A DNA stretch of 5,360 nt from JBGPIT01 sp041485125 (GTDB lineage Bacteria > Desulfobacterota > Binatia > UTPRO1): positions 1 through 5,360 of the forward strand of contig JBGPIT010000360.1 in NCBI GenBank assembly GCA_041485125.1, given 5' to 3'. Both the position numbers and the translations under genes were made by a program. This document shows, piece after piece, positions 1 through 5,214 of this stretch (the first letter of the stretch is position 1; every line of letters starts with the position of its first letter). The notes below the pieces were generated by a model. That model was not told the origin of the DNA and made no database searches. It saw only the letters and a list, made by a program, of their open reading frames with translations.

Positions 1-168
1 GCGATGCGCGGCCGGTCTTCCACCTGGACGCGTGTGCGCGTGAACCTCGAGCACGTACCGGAGGCGTTGCGACCGAGTCAGGAGCCGCTCGATCCCGACT
101 ACGATCCGTACGGGCGCGCTACCCGCGCGCCAGTCGGAAAATCTCCGCGAGCTCCGCGGGGGGCGTGA
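1..168 (+). CDS. C-terminal end of a probable Prim-Pol / LigD-type polymerase-domain protein (5' part outside window)
   Basis: The frame is open from base 1 to a TGA at 166-168, giving 55 residues of a protein that starts outside the window. The visible tail has a basic Arg-rich segment (RGRSSTWTRVRVNLEHVP) followed by an acidic, Pro-rich end (LDPDYDPYGR). From memory, this pattern closes the stand-alone LigD-like polymerase (archaeo-eukaryotic primase fold) proteins, such as the PolD/PrimC group of mycobacteria. Those enzymes add ribo- or deoxyribonucleotides at gaps and broken ends. The catalytic motifs lie outside the window, so activity cannot be judged. The neighbouring ligase and AP endonuclease genes support a repair role. 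The stop lies 47 bases beyond the ligase stop on the other strand, so the two genes overlap tail to tail. The assignment rests on a short tail and on context, so certainty is moderate. Confidence 0.6.
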   Translation, partial: AMRGRSSTWTRVRVNLEHVPEALRPSQEPLDPDYDPYGRATRAPVGKSPRAPRGA

Positions 169-1222
169 CCTCGAGCTGGTCGTACCGGCAGTCCGCGGGG
201 CGCTTGTCGGGACGCCAGCGCAGAAAGACGGCGGCATGGCGGAAGCGATCGCCTTGCAGATGGTCGTACTTGACCTCGCACACGCGCTCGATCCGCAGCG
301 GCTCCCAGGAGAGATCCTTCCCCGCGCTCCAGCGGCTCTGCGCCCCCGGCATGCGGACGGCGCCGTCCGTCACCTCCGCCCACTCACGCCACGGATGCGA
401 CGCGAGCGCGTCCTTGCGCAGCGGCGCCAGCTCCTCCGCGAGACGGCGGCGGGTTTCCATCGAGAATGCCGAGGTGACGCCGACGTGGTGCAGCGCGCCG
501 GCGTCGTCGTAGAGACCGAGGAGCAGCGAGCCGACGAGCGTTCCGGGACCGTTCTTGTGCCAGCGAAAGCCCGCCACGACGCAATCCGCCGAGCGCACGT
601 GCTTGACCTTCACCATCGCGCGCTTGCCGGGCTGGTAGGTCGCGCTCTCGTGCTTGGCGATCACCCCGTCGAGGCCCGCGCCTTCGAAGCGATGGAACCA
701 GTCCTGGGCGATCGACCGCTCGCGACTGCAAGGTGTGAGATGGACGCCGTCCGACGTTCGGCCGAGCGCCTCCTCCAAGTAGCGGCGGCGCTCGGCCTGG
801 GGACGGTCGCGGAGGTCGCGGTCGTCGGCGGCGAGCAGGTCGAACGCGACGAAGGACGCGGGGGTCTCGGCGGCAAGCTTCTTCACCCGCGAGGCGGCCG
901 GATGCAGACGCAGTTGCAGCGCATCGAAGTCGAGCCCACGGTCGGTCGCGATCACGATCTCGCCGTCGACGACGCAGCGCTCGGGCAGGCTGCTCCGAAA
1001 GAACGCTTCCAGCTCCGGGAAGTACCGGTCGAGCGGCCTCAGATCGCGGCTCTGGATGTAGAACCGGTCGCGGTCGCGGAACACGATGGCGCGGAAGCCG
1101 TCCCATTTCGGCTCGAAGAGCCATCCGTCGCCCGCAGGAAGCTCCGTCGCGACCTTCGCGAGCATCGGCTCGATGGGCGGCTCGATCGGGAAGCGCGCGA
1201 CGGCCTCTTTCTTTTCCGTCAC
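119..1222 (-). CDS. ligC: ATP-dependent DNA ligase, LigC type
   Basis: This 367-residue protein seals DNA nicks using ATP through a lysyl-AMP intermediate. Motif I is EPKWDGFR with the nucleotide-accepting Lys at 39 (KxDG, 39-42). Motif III-like DGEIV is at 86-90, DGVIAK (motif IV) at 185-190, and motif V VKVKHVR at about 204-210. The remainder, about 210-367, fits the OB-fold domain. No polymerase or phosphoesterase domain is fused, and the length matches single-unit LigC ligases (about 350-360 residues) rather than multidomain LigD. I chose the GTG at 1222-1220 because homology begins just after it, a short AGG lies 6 bases upstream, and it overlaps the xth stop as GTGA, which suggests translational coupling. 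The frame stays open far upstream, but that part is a shadow of xth. Likely partners are the upstream AP endonuclease and the convergent polymerase. The ligase assignment is very secure; the LigC subtype is inferred from size and architecture. Confidence 0.93.
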   Translation of the reverse strand: MTEKKEAVARFPIEPPIEPMLAKVATELPAGDGWLFEPKWDGFRAIVFRDRDRFYIQSRDLRPLDRYFPELEAFFRSSLPERCVVDGEIVIATDRGLDFDALQLRLHPAASRVKKLAAETPASFVAFDLLAADDRDLRDRPQAERRRYLEEALGRTSDGVHLTPCSRERSIAQDWFHRFEGAGLDGVIAKHESATYQPGKRAMVKVKHVRSADCVVAGFRWHKNGPGTLVGSLLLGLYDDAGALHHVGVTSAFSMETRRRLAEELAPLRKDALASHPWREWAEVTDGAVRMPGAQSRWSAGKDLSWEPLRIERVCEVKYDHLQGDRFRHAAVFLRWRPDKRPADCRYDQLEVTPPAELAEIFRLARG

Positions 1223-2100
1223 CGCGCGCCTGTGCGCCGCGCGGTGATCCGGCGTTCCGCGGACGTCCAACCCGCGTCGAAAGCGTGGCCCGGCTCGTCG
1301 AGGTCGATCACCAACGGCGCGTGATCGGAGGGTATGGGCTTGCCTTTGCGCGCCTCGCGATCGATCTCCGCCCACACCGTGCGGCCGGCAACTGCGCGCG
1401 TAGCGAGCAGATGATCGATACGCATGCCGAAGTTCTTGTGGAAGTTCCCGGCGCGGTAGTCCCACCACGTGTAACGGCCGGGCTCGGAATGGTGCAGCCG
1501 ATACGTGTCGACGAGGCCCCAGCGGCAGAGCCGCGCGAATGCTTCGCGCTCCACCGGAGACACGTGGGTTCCACCGTGGCAGGCGCGCGGGTCCCACACG
1601 TCGACGTCCTCCGGCGCGACGTTGAAATCGCCGCCGACCACCAGGGGAGCGGCCGGCGCGGCGGCCTCGACGAGCCAGCGGGCGAGGCGATCGAACCAGG
1701 TGAGCTTGGCGTCGTAGAAGGACGAGCCGACGACCCGTCCGTTCGGCGCGTACACGCTGGCGACACGCACGCCGCCGCACGTGGCGGCGATCATGCGCGC
1801 CTCGGCCATCGGCTCGTCGTCGCCGACGTCCGGGGTCCGCGCGGGGCGCAGTGGCTCACCAAAATTCGTGATCACATCACTGATCCCGCAGCGACTCGCG
1901 ATGGCGACGCCGTTCCATCGTCCTTCGCCATGATGCGCCAGGTCGTACCCGACGTCGCCAAAAGCCTTCGCCGGCACATCACGGTCGGCGAGCTTGGTCT
2001 CCTGCATCAGCAGCACGTCCGGCCGTGCCCGCTCGAGCCACCACATGACCTTGTCCAGCCGCGCCTTCAGCGAGTTCACGTTCCAGGTCGCGATCCTCAC
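1219..2100 (-). CDS. xth: Exonuclease III family AP endonuclease
   Basis: This 293-residue protein belongs to the exonuclease III/AP endonuclease (EEP) family, which cuts 5' to abasic sites and trims 3' blocked ends in base excision repair. All catalytic positions of the family are visible: N7 (TWNVNS), E34 (QETK), Y117 (YAPNGR), D158 and N160 (GGDFNVAP), D229 (RIDH), and D259-H260 (SDHAPL). Their spacing is almost the same as in E. coli Xth (268 residues); the extra length here is mostly a C-terminal tail. The GTG start at 2100-2098 is preferred because a GAGGGG ribosome site lies just upstream and the protein then begins at the first beta strand (VRIATWNVNS). An in-frame ATG at 2154 would add 18 residues of low-complexity sequence. 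The stop overlaps the ligase start by 4 bases, and the gene is divergent from the helicase gene. It is complete, with no missing key residue. Confidence 0.95.
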   Translation of the reverse strand: MRIATWNVNSLKARLDKVMWWLERARPDVLLMQETKLADRDVPAKAFGDVGYDLAHHGEGRWNGVAIASRCGISDVITNFGEPLRPARTPDVGDDEPMAEARMIAATCGGVRVASVYAPNGRVVGSSFYDAKLTWFDRLARWLVEAAAPAAPLVVGGDFNVAPEDVDVWDPRACHGGTHVSPVEREAFARLCRWGLVDTYRLHHSEPGRYTWWDYRAGNFHKNFGMRIDHLLATRAVAGRTVWAEIDREARKGKPIPSDHAPLVIDLDEPGHAFDAGWTSAERRITARRTGAR

Positions 2101-2225
2101 GTTTCCCCTCTCTCGACTGCCGAAGCCCCCCGGAGTCGGGTGATGCCCGATCATCGCAATGCCGATCCAACGAGTCGAGAACGCGCGCCCATTGCAGGCC
2201 GGCGCGTCAGCACGTACTCCGGACA
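2101..2225. promoter_or_regulatory. Divergent promoter region between xth and the DEAD-box helicase gene
   Basis: The 125 bases separate two genes read outward, so both promoters should lie here. I see no convincing -35/-10 pair on either strand. TTGCAG at 2192-2197 is a possible -35 for the helicase, but the matching -10 (TACTCC) is poor and very close to the start. The spacer holds an 8-base inverted repeat, TCTCGACT (2111-2118) and AGTCGAGA (2173-2180), and a short CCCG-GAGT-CGGG hairpin near 2129-2140. It also holds the octamer GCGTCAGC at 2204-2211. The location is firm; the internal elements are tentative. Confidence 0.5.
2104..2110 (-). promoter_or_regulatory. Ribosome binding site of xth
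   Basis: Read on the minus strand, GAGGGGA stands before AAC and the GTG start at 2100. Its GAGG core is 6 bases from the start. It is the best Shine-Dalgarno match near this gene and decides for the GTG over the upstream in-frame ATG at 2154. Confidence 0.6.
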
Positions 2226-2228
2226 GTG

Positions 2229-3671
2229 ATGAAGACGTCTTTTCTGTCGTTCGACCTGATCCCGCAGCTGCGTGAAGCCGTCGCCGACATGGGCTACACG
2301 CGGCCGACACCCATCCAGGCGGAGGCCATCCCCGTCGGCCTCGCCGGCCGCGATCTGATCGGGTGCGCCCAGACCGGCACCGGGAAGACGGCGGCCTTCC
2401 TGCTGCCGATCTTGCAGCGCCTGCACACCGCCGTCCGGGGCAAGTGCGGCGCACTCATTCTGTCGCCGACGCGCGAGCTGGCGATGCAGATCGACGAGCA
2501 GGCACTGGCGCTCGGGTACCACATCGGCCTCACCGCGGTGTCGGTGGTCGGCGGCGTCGACATTCGGCCGCAGGAACGCGCGCTCCGCGCCGGGGCCGAG
2601 ATCGTGGTGGCGACCCCGGGGCGGCTCCTCGACCACATGCGGTTCGACTACGTCGACTTCTCGGAGCTTCAGGTTTTGGTGCTCGACGAAGCCGATCGGA
2701 TGCTCGACATGGGCTTCCTGCCCGACATCCGCCGCATTCTGCGGGCACTGCCGGTGGAGCGTCAAACATTGATGTTCTCCGCGACGATGGCGCCCGAGAT
2801 CCGCAAGCTCGCCGACGACATCCTCCGTGACCCCGTCGTCATCACGGTCGGCTCGCAGAAGCCGGCGAGCGGCATCGACCAGAGCGTCTATCCAGTCGCG
2901 CAGGACCGCAAAGCGGCGCTCCTCACGACCCTGCTCAAACGCGAAGAGATGCGCACCGTCTTGGTGTTCGTGAAGCGCAAGATCGACGCCGATCGGCTCG
3001 GGCGCGCCGTCACACGCAGCGGCGCTCCGGCGACCAGCATCCATTCCGACCGCTCGCAGGAGGAGCGCAGCGCCGCGCTCGAAGCGTTCCGCCGCGGGCA
3101 ATTCCAAGTGTTGATCGCGACCGACGTCGCGGCGCGCGGCATCGACGTCGAGGGCATCTCGCACGTCGTCAATTTCGACGTACCGTTCTCGCCGAACGAC
3201 TACATCCACCGGGGCGGCCGGACCGCCCGCGCCGGGGCGCTCGGCGCCGTCCTCACCTTCGTCGCTCCCGAGGAGGAGGACGATCTCCGCGCGATCGAGA
3301 AGGCGATCGGCACCGTCCTGCCGCGCGTGATCCTGCCCAACTTCGACCACGGCAAGCACGAGTCCGTGCCGCCGCCGATCAGGCCCGGCAGCCGCGGCAG
3401 AGGCGACCGAGGTCGTGGGCGCGGCGGCAAGGAAGGCAGAAGCCGCGCGCGCGGATCGAGCACGCACGAGCGCCCGCGCGCTGCGGAGGCGACCGCAGCG
3501 CCGCGCAGTCAGGAACCCGCCGCGGAGATCGCGAGTGCGCCGCGCGATACCGGCGCGGCCGGAGCTCCTGCCGGATCGGAATCCGCCGGTCGCGCCAACG
3601 ATGGAACGCCGTCGCGCCGGCGCCGCAGGGGACGCGGCCGGCGGCCACCACCGACGTCGGGCGAGACCTGA
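2229..3671 (+). CDS. rhlE: DEAD-box ATP-dependent RNA helicase, RhlE type, with Arg/Gly-rich tail
   Basis: This 480-residue helicase uses ATP to unwind or remodel RNA, in roles such as ribosome assembly, cold growth or RNA decay. All core motifs are present in order: Q motif (FDL...GYTRPTPIQ, about 8-35), motif I AQTGTGKT (47-54), Ia PTRELA (80-85), TPGRL, motif II DEAD (153-156) and III SAT (184-186). The second RecA lobe has LVFVKRK, motif V ATDVAARGID (297-306) and motif VI HRGGRTARAG (327-336). From about residue 378 the protein becomes a disordered, basic RG/R-rich tail of about 100 residues ending in a run of arginines. Such tails bind RNA and can drive condensation, and they are common in RhlE-like proteins. 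The ATG at 2229 is chosen; a GTG directly before it (2226) would add one residue. The ribosome site is weak (GGA at 2221-2223). The family is certain; the RhlE subtype is likely. Confidence 0.93.
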   Translation: MKTSFLSFDLIPQLREAVADMGYTRPTPIQAEAIPVGLAGRDLIGCAQTGTGKTAAFLLPILQRLHTAVRGKCGALILSPTRELAMQIDEQALALGYHIGLTAVSVVGGVDIRPQERALRAGAEIVVATPGRLLDHMRFDYVDFSELQVLVLDEADRMLDMGFLPDIRRILRALPVERQTLMFSATMAPEIRKLADDILRDPVVITVGSQKPASGIDQSVYPVAQDRKAALLTTLLKREEMRTVLVFVKRKIDADRLGRAVTRSGAPATSIHSDRSQEERSAALEAFRRGQFQVLIATDVAARGIDVEGISHVVNFDVPFSPNDYIHRGGRTARAGALGAVLTFVAPEEEDDLRAIEKAIGTVLPRVILPNFDHGKHESVPPPIRPGSRGRGDRGRGRGGKEGRSRARGSSTHERPRAAEATAAPRSQEPAAEIASAPRDTGAAGAPAGSESAGRANDGTPSRRRRRGRGRRPPPTSGET

Positions 3672-3691
3672 CGGCGTGCTACAGATGAGAC

Positions 3692-3910
3692 ATGGCTGAC
3701 GACAAAGCCGGCTTCACGGATCTGAACGCTACACTCGAGGCGGAGCGCACGCGCATCGTACGATCGCTGCGCGATCTGGCGGATCGCATCGAGCGCGCAC
3801 CGCTCGAGCGCGTCTCGCAAGGTCTCGGCGTCGTGGCCGGTTTCGCCGAACAGCTCATCCGGCGAGTCGAGCAGTTTCTCGGCGGCGGACGCGGCGGCTC
3901 GCGTAGCTGA
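3692..3910 (+). CDS. Small helical protein of unknown function (72 aa)
   Basis: I do not recognise this gene. It starts 20 bases after the helicase stop in the same direction, so it is probably co-transcribed. The ATG at 3692 has only a weak GAG just upstream. The product is rich in Arg, Glu, Leu and Ala, with heptad-like hydrophobic spacing from about residue 10 to 64 (LEAERTRIVRSLRDLADRI and FAEQLIRRVEQFLGG), suggesting two amphipathic helices or a short coiled coil. It ends in a Gly/Arg/Ser tail. There is no signal peptide, no membrane segment and no Cys or His, so metal binding is unlikely. The choice of hydrophobic and charged residues looks like a real protein, and the gene fills the gap up to the hairpin that contains its stop. 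A small RNA-binding or helicase-associated factor is possible, but only position suggests it. Confidence 0.6.
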   Translation: MADDKAGFTDLNATLEAERTRIVRSLRDLADRIERAPLERVSQGLGVVAGFAEQLIRRVEQFLGGGRGGSRS

Positions 3911-3925
3911 CGCGACGGCGTCAGC
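3906..3925. terminator. GC-rich hairpin shared by two convergent genes, possible bidirectional terminator
   Basis: GCTGACGC (3906-3913) and GCGTCAGC (3918-3925) form a perfect 8-base stem with a GACG loop. The stem contains the stop codon of the 72-residue gene (3908-3910) and, on the other strand, the stop of the Uma2 gene (3921-3923). There is no T-run on either side, so it is not a classic intrinsic terminator. Its symmetric position between converging genes makes a bidirectional stop or 3'-end protecting structure plausible. Confidence 0.5.
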
Positions 3926-4499
3926 GCGCCACGGAGTTGGTCCACCAGCGCGCGATTCGTAGCTCGACTTCCTCGAACGGCTCGGCGCGTGCGGTCTCGT
4001 CGCCGACGTGGGTGCTGGCGACGATCCAGTGGCCGCTTTCTGCAAGCCGATAGACCTCGAGTGTGCGCGCGATCGGGTCGACGATCCACAGGTGCGGAAT
4101 GCGCTCCCGCGCGTAAATTTGCATCTTACGGCCGCGGTCGATCGTGCCGGTTCGAGGGGAGACGACCTCGCACACCCAATCGGGTCGTAGCTCGATCACC
4201 GCGGTCGCGGGAACGTCGGGCAGCCGCTCGCCGCGCCACCCCGCGAGATCCGGCACGACGACGTCTTCGCCGAGATGCAGCTCGGGCTCAAACAAGATCC
4301 ACCAACGAACCGGCGCCCCAGGATTGTCCGGAGGGCCGAACGCCCCGATGAGGTCCGCGCCGATCACGGACGTCGCAAGCGCGTGCGGAGCGGCGGGACG
4401 CGGGGTTGTGATGAGCTCCCCGTCGATGATTTCCGCCACCACGTTCTCCGGCGCGTTCAGCACATCGTCGTACGTTGCCCGACGTCGCGGCTGGTTCAT
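3921..4499 (-). CDS. Uma2 family (DUF820) putative PD-(D/E)XK nuclease
   Basis: This 192-residue protein matches the Uma2/DUF820 family, which has a PD-(D/E)XK nuclease fold but whose cellular role is poorly known. Family landmarks in order are an N-terminal TYDDVL...EIIDGEL (9-29), H39, and the strand pair EPELHL then VVPDLAGW with D84. These are followed by WVCEVVSP with E111, then D121 and K125 (DRGRKMQIYAR), and IPHLWIVDP (134-142). D84, E111 and K125 are the likely metal-site residues, by analogy with the fold. The ATG at 4499 has no clear ribosome site. The gene is convergent with the 72-residue gene, 10 bases from its stop, and divergent from the kinase remnant. Codons such as CAA and ATT in the RKMQIYAR stretch make a small AT-rich island. 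Uma2 genes are often multicopy and mobile in some phyla, so acquisition is possible. It looks intact. Confidence 0.88.
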   Translation of the reverse strand: MNQPRRRATYDDVLNAPENVVAEIIDGELITTPRPAAPHALATSVIGADLIGAFGPPDNPGAPVRWWILFEPELHLGEDVVVPDLAGWRGERLPDVPATAVIELRPDWVCEVVSPRTGTIDRGRKMQIYARERIPHLWIVDPIARTLEVYRLAESGHWIVASTHVGDETARAEPFEEVELRIARWWTNSVAR

Positions 4500-4619
4500 G
4501 ACGCGCTGACGCTACCACATTGGGTGCGACGACGTCGCCGCTCGACACGTGCCGGGAGGTTCCGCATCGCAAGCCGCGCAAGCTCCGGCAATGCGTACTC
4601 GTCGCCCATACCTCGAGGC
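4500..4619. other. Spacer between the Uma2 gene and the kinase remnant
   Basis: About 120 bases upstream of the Uma2 start. The Uma2 promoter should be here, but I find no clear -35/-10 pair on the minus strand. The octamer GCTGACGC lies at 4505-4512, directly before the Uma2 ATG. Reading rightward, I find no recognisable kinase N-terminus in any frame; the frame that joins the remnant is open but low in hydrophobic residues. The kinase's first membrane segment and most of its sensor part therefore appear to be lost. Confidence 0.4.
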
Positions 4620-5162
4620 GCCCTGCGGAGCGCGCGCATCGTGGTCGCCGCGATCGCGCAGGCTCTCGGCCCGACTTACGCCCTCACCGCGGCCGTGCCC
4701 GCGGCGGCCGACGACGTCATGCAGCTGTAGCTGCCACTCCGCTTGCACGACGGGACGCCGCTCACCGTCAAGCTGTCGCCGCCGCCGCTCGAGGTGTCGC
4801 TGCTGATCCTGTCGATTCAGCTCGCCTTCCTCGAGCTCTTCACGTGGATCGCCGTCCGGCTGACTACGCGTCCGCTGGCCACGCTCGCGGACGCGGCCGA
4901 TGCGTTCGGACCCGATCTCGCGCGCGGGGCGCTTCGCGAGGACGGACCTCTCGAGGTCACGCGGGCGGCCGTCGCCTTCAACGCGATGCAGAGGCGGATC
5001 AAGGATCATCTCGCCGAGCGCGTGCAGATGCTCGCCGCCGTCTCGCACGACTTGCAGATCCCGATCGCGCGCATGAGGCTCCGCGCCGACCTGCTCGACG
5101 ACCCGGCAGTCCGCAAGAAGCTCCAGAGCGACCTGCACGCGAGCCGATTTGCGAGTCGATGA
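4620..5162 (+). pseudogene. Remnant of a sensor histidine kinase (sensor end, TM, HAMP and H-box; no ATPase domain)
   Basis: One frame carries consecutive pieces of an inner-membrane two-component kinase. First is a sensor-domain end (ARIVVAAIAQALGPTYA, from 4632), then LPLRLHDGTPLTVKLSPPP. A membrane helix follows (about 4794-4856) and a HAMP-like linker (RLTTRPLATLADAADAF). Last is the dimerisation helix with the phosphorylation box AVSHDLQIPIARMRLR, whose His codon is 5046-5048. A TAG at 4728-4730 interrupts the frame between VMQL and LPLRL, where Gln would fit, so a CAG-to-TAG change is likely. After KLQSDL the match stops and the frame ends nine codons later at 5160-5162; the whole ATP-binding domain is missing. 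No initiating N-terminal segment is found. A TTG at 4743 could restart a 139-residue TM-HAMP-H-box fragment, but it could not phosphorylate itself. I read this as a dead gene with at least three lesions. Confidence 0.75.
4728..4730 (+). other. In-frame amber codon inside the kinase remnant
   Basis: TAG falls between two stretches that align in the same frame with one kinase family (VMQL before, LPLRLHDGT after). A single C-to-T change from CAG (Gln) explains it. No frameshift is needed to join the two halves. Confidence 0.65.
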
Positions 5163-5199
5163 ATCCGGCGAGATCTTCGGGTAGGGTGCGACGGCGATG

Positions 5200-5204
5200 A
5201 GGAG
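5200..5204 (+). promoter_or_regulatory. Ribosome binding site of the exported protein gene
   Basis: AGGAG stands 10 bases before the ATG at 5215. The upstream in-frame ATG at 5197 would place this site inside the gene and has only a weaker AGGG (5183-5186), also 10 bases away. The site therefore favours the 5215 start. Confidence 0.45.
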
Positions 5205-5214
5205 CGATCCGTCG

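Noticed and set aside
236..1324. 362-residue open frame on the plus strand
   Set aside because: It lies antisense to the ligase, whose catalytic motifs are intact. It is Arg/Ala/Val-rich without domain signs, as expected from a high-GC shadow.
1223..1780. N-terminal extension of the ligase by 186 residues
   Set aside because: The added part is Arg-rich and overlaps xth in another frame. Ligase homology begins after the GTG at 1222.
2192..2220. TTGCAG plus TACTCC as a sigma-70 promoter for the helicase
   Set aside because: The -10 matches the consensus at only two bases and lies almost on the start codon.
1285..2229. 314-residue open frame on the plus strand
   Set aside because: Antisense to xth, which shows every catalytic residue. 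No motif or ribosome site supports it.
2101..2454. Longer xth starting upstream at up to 2454
   Set aside because: It would run into the helicase coding region. The GTG at 2100 has the ribosome site and begins at the conserved first strand.
3207..3236. Helicase motif VI reads HRGGRTARAG instead of the usual HRIGRTGRAG
   Set aside because: The required H-R-x-G-R-x-x-R pattern is kept, so there is no sign of inactivation.
2151..3467. 438-residue open frame on the minus strand
   Set aside because: Antisense to the DEAD-box helicase. Its His/Asp/Arg-rich composition mirrors the helicase codons.
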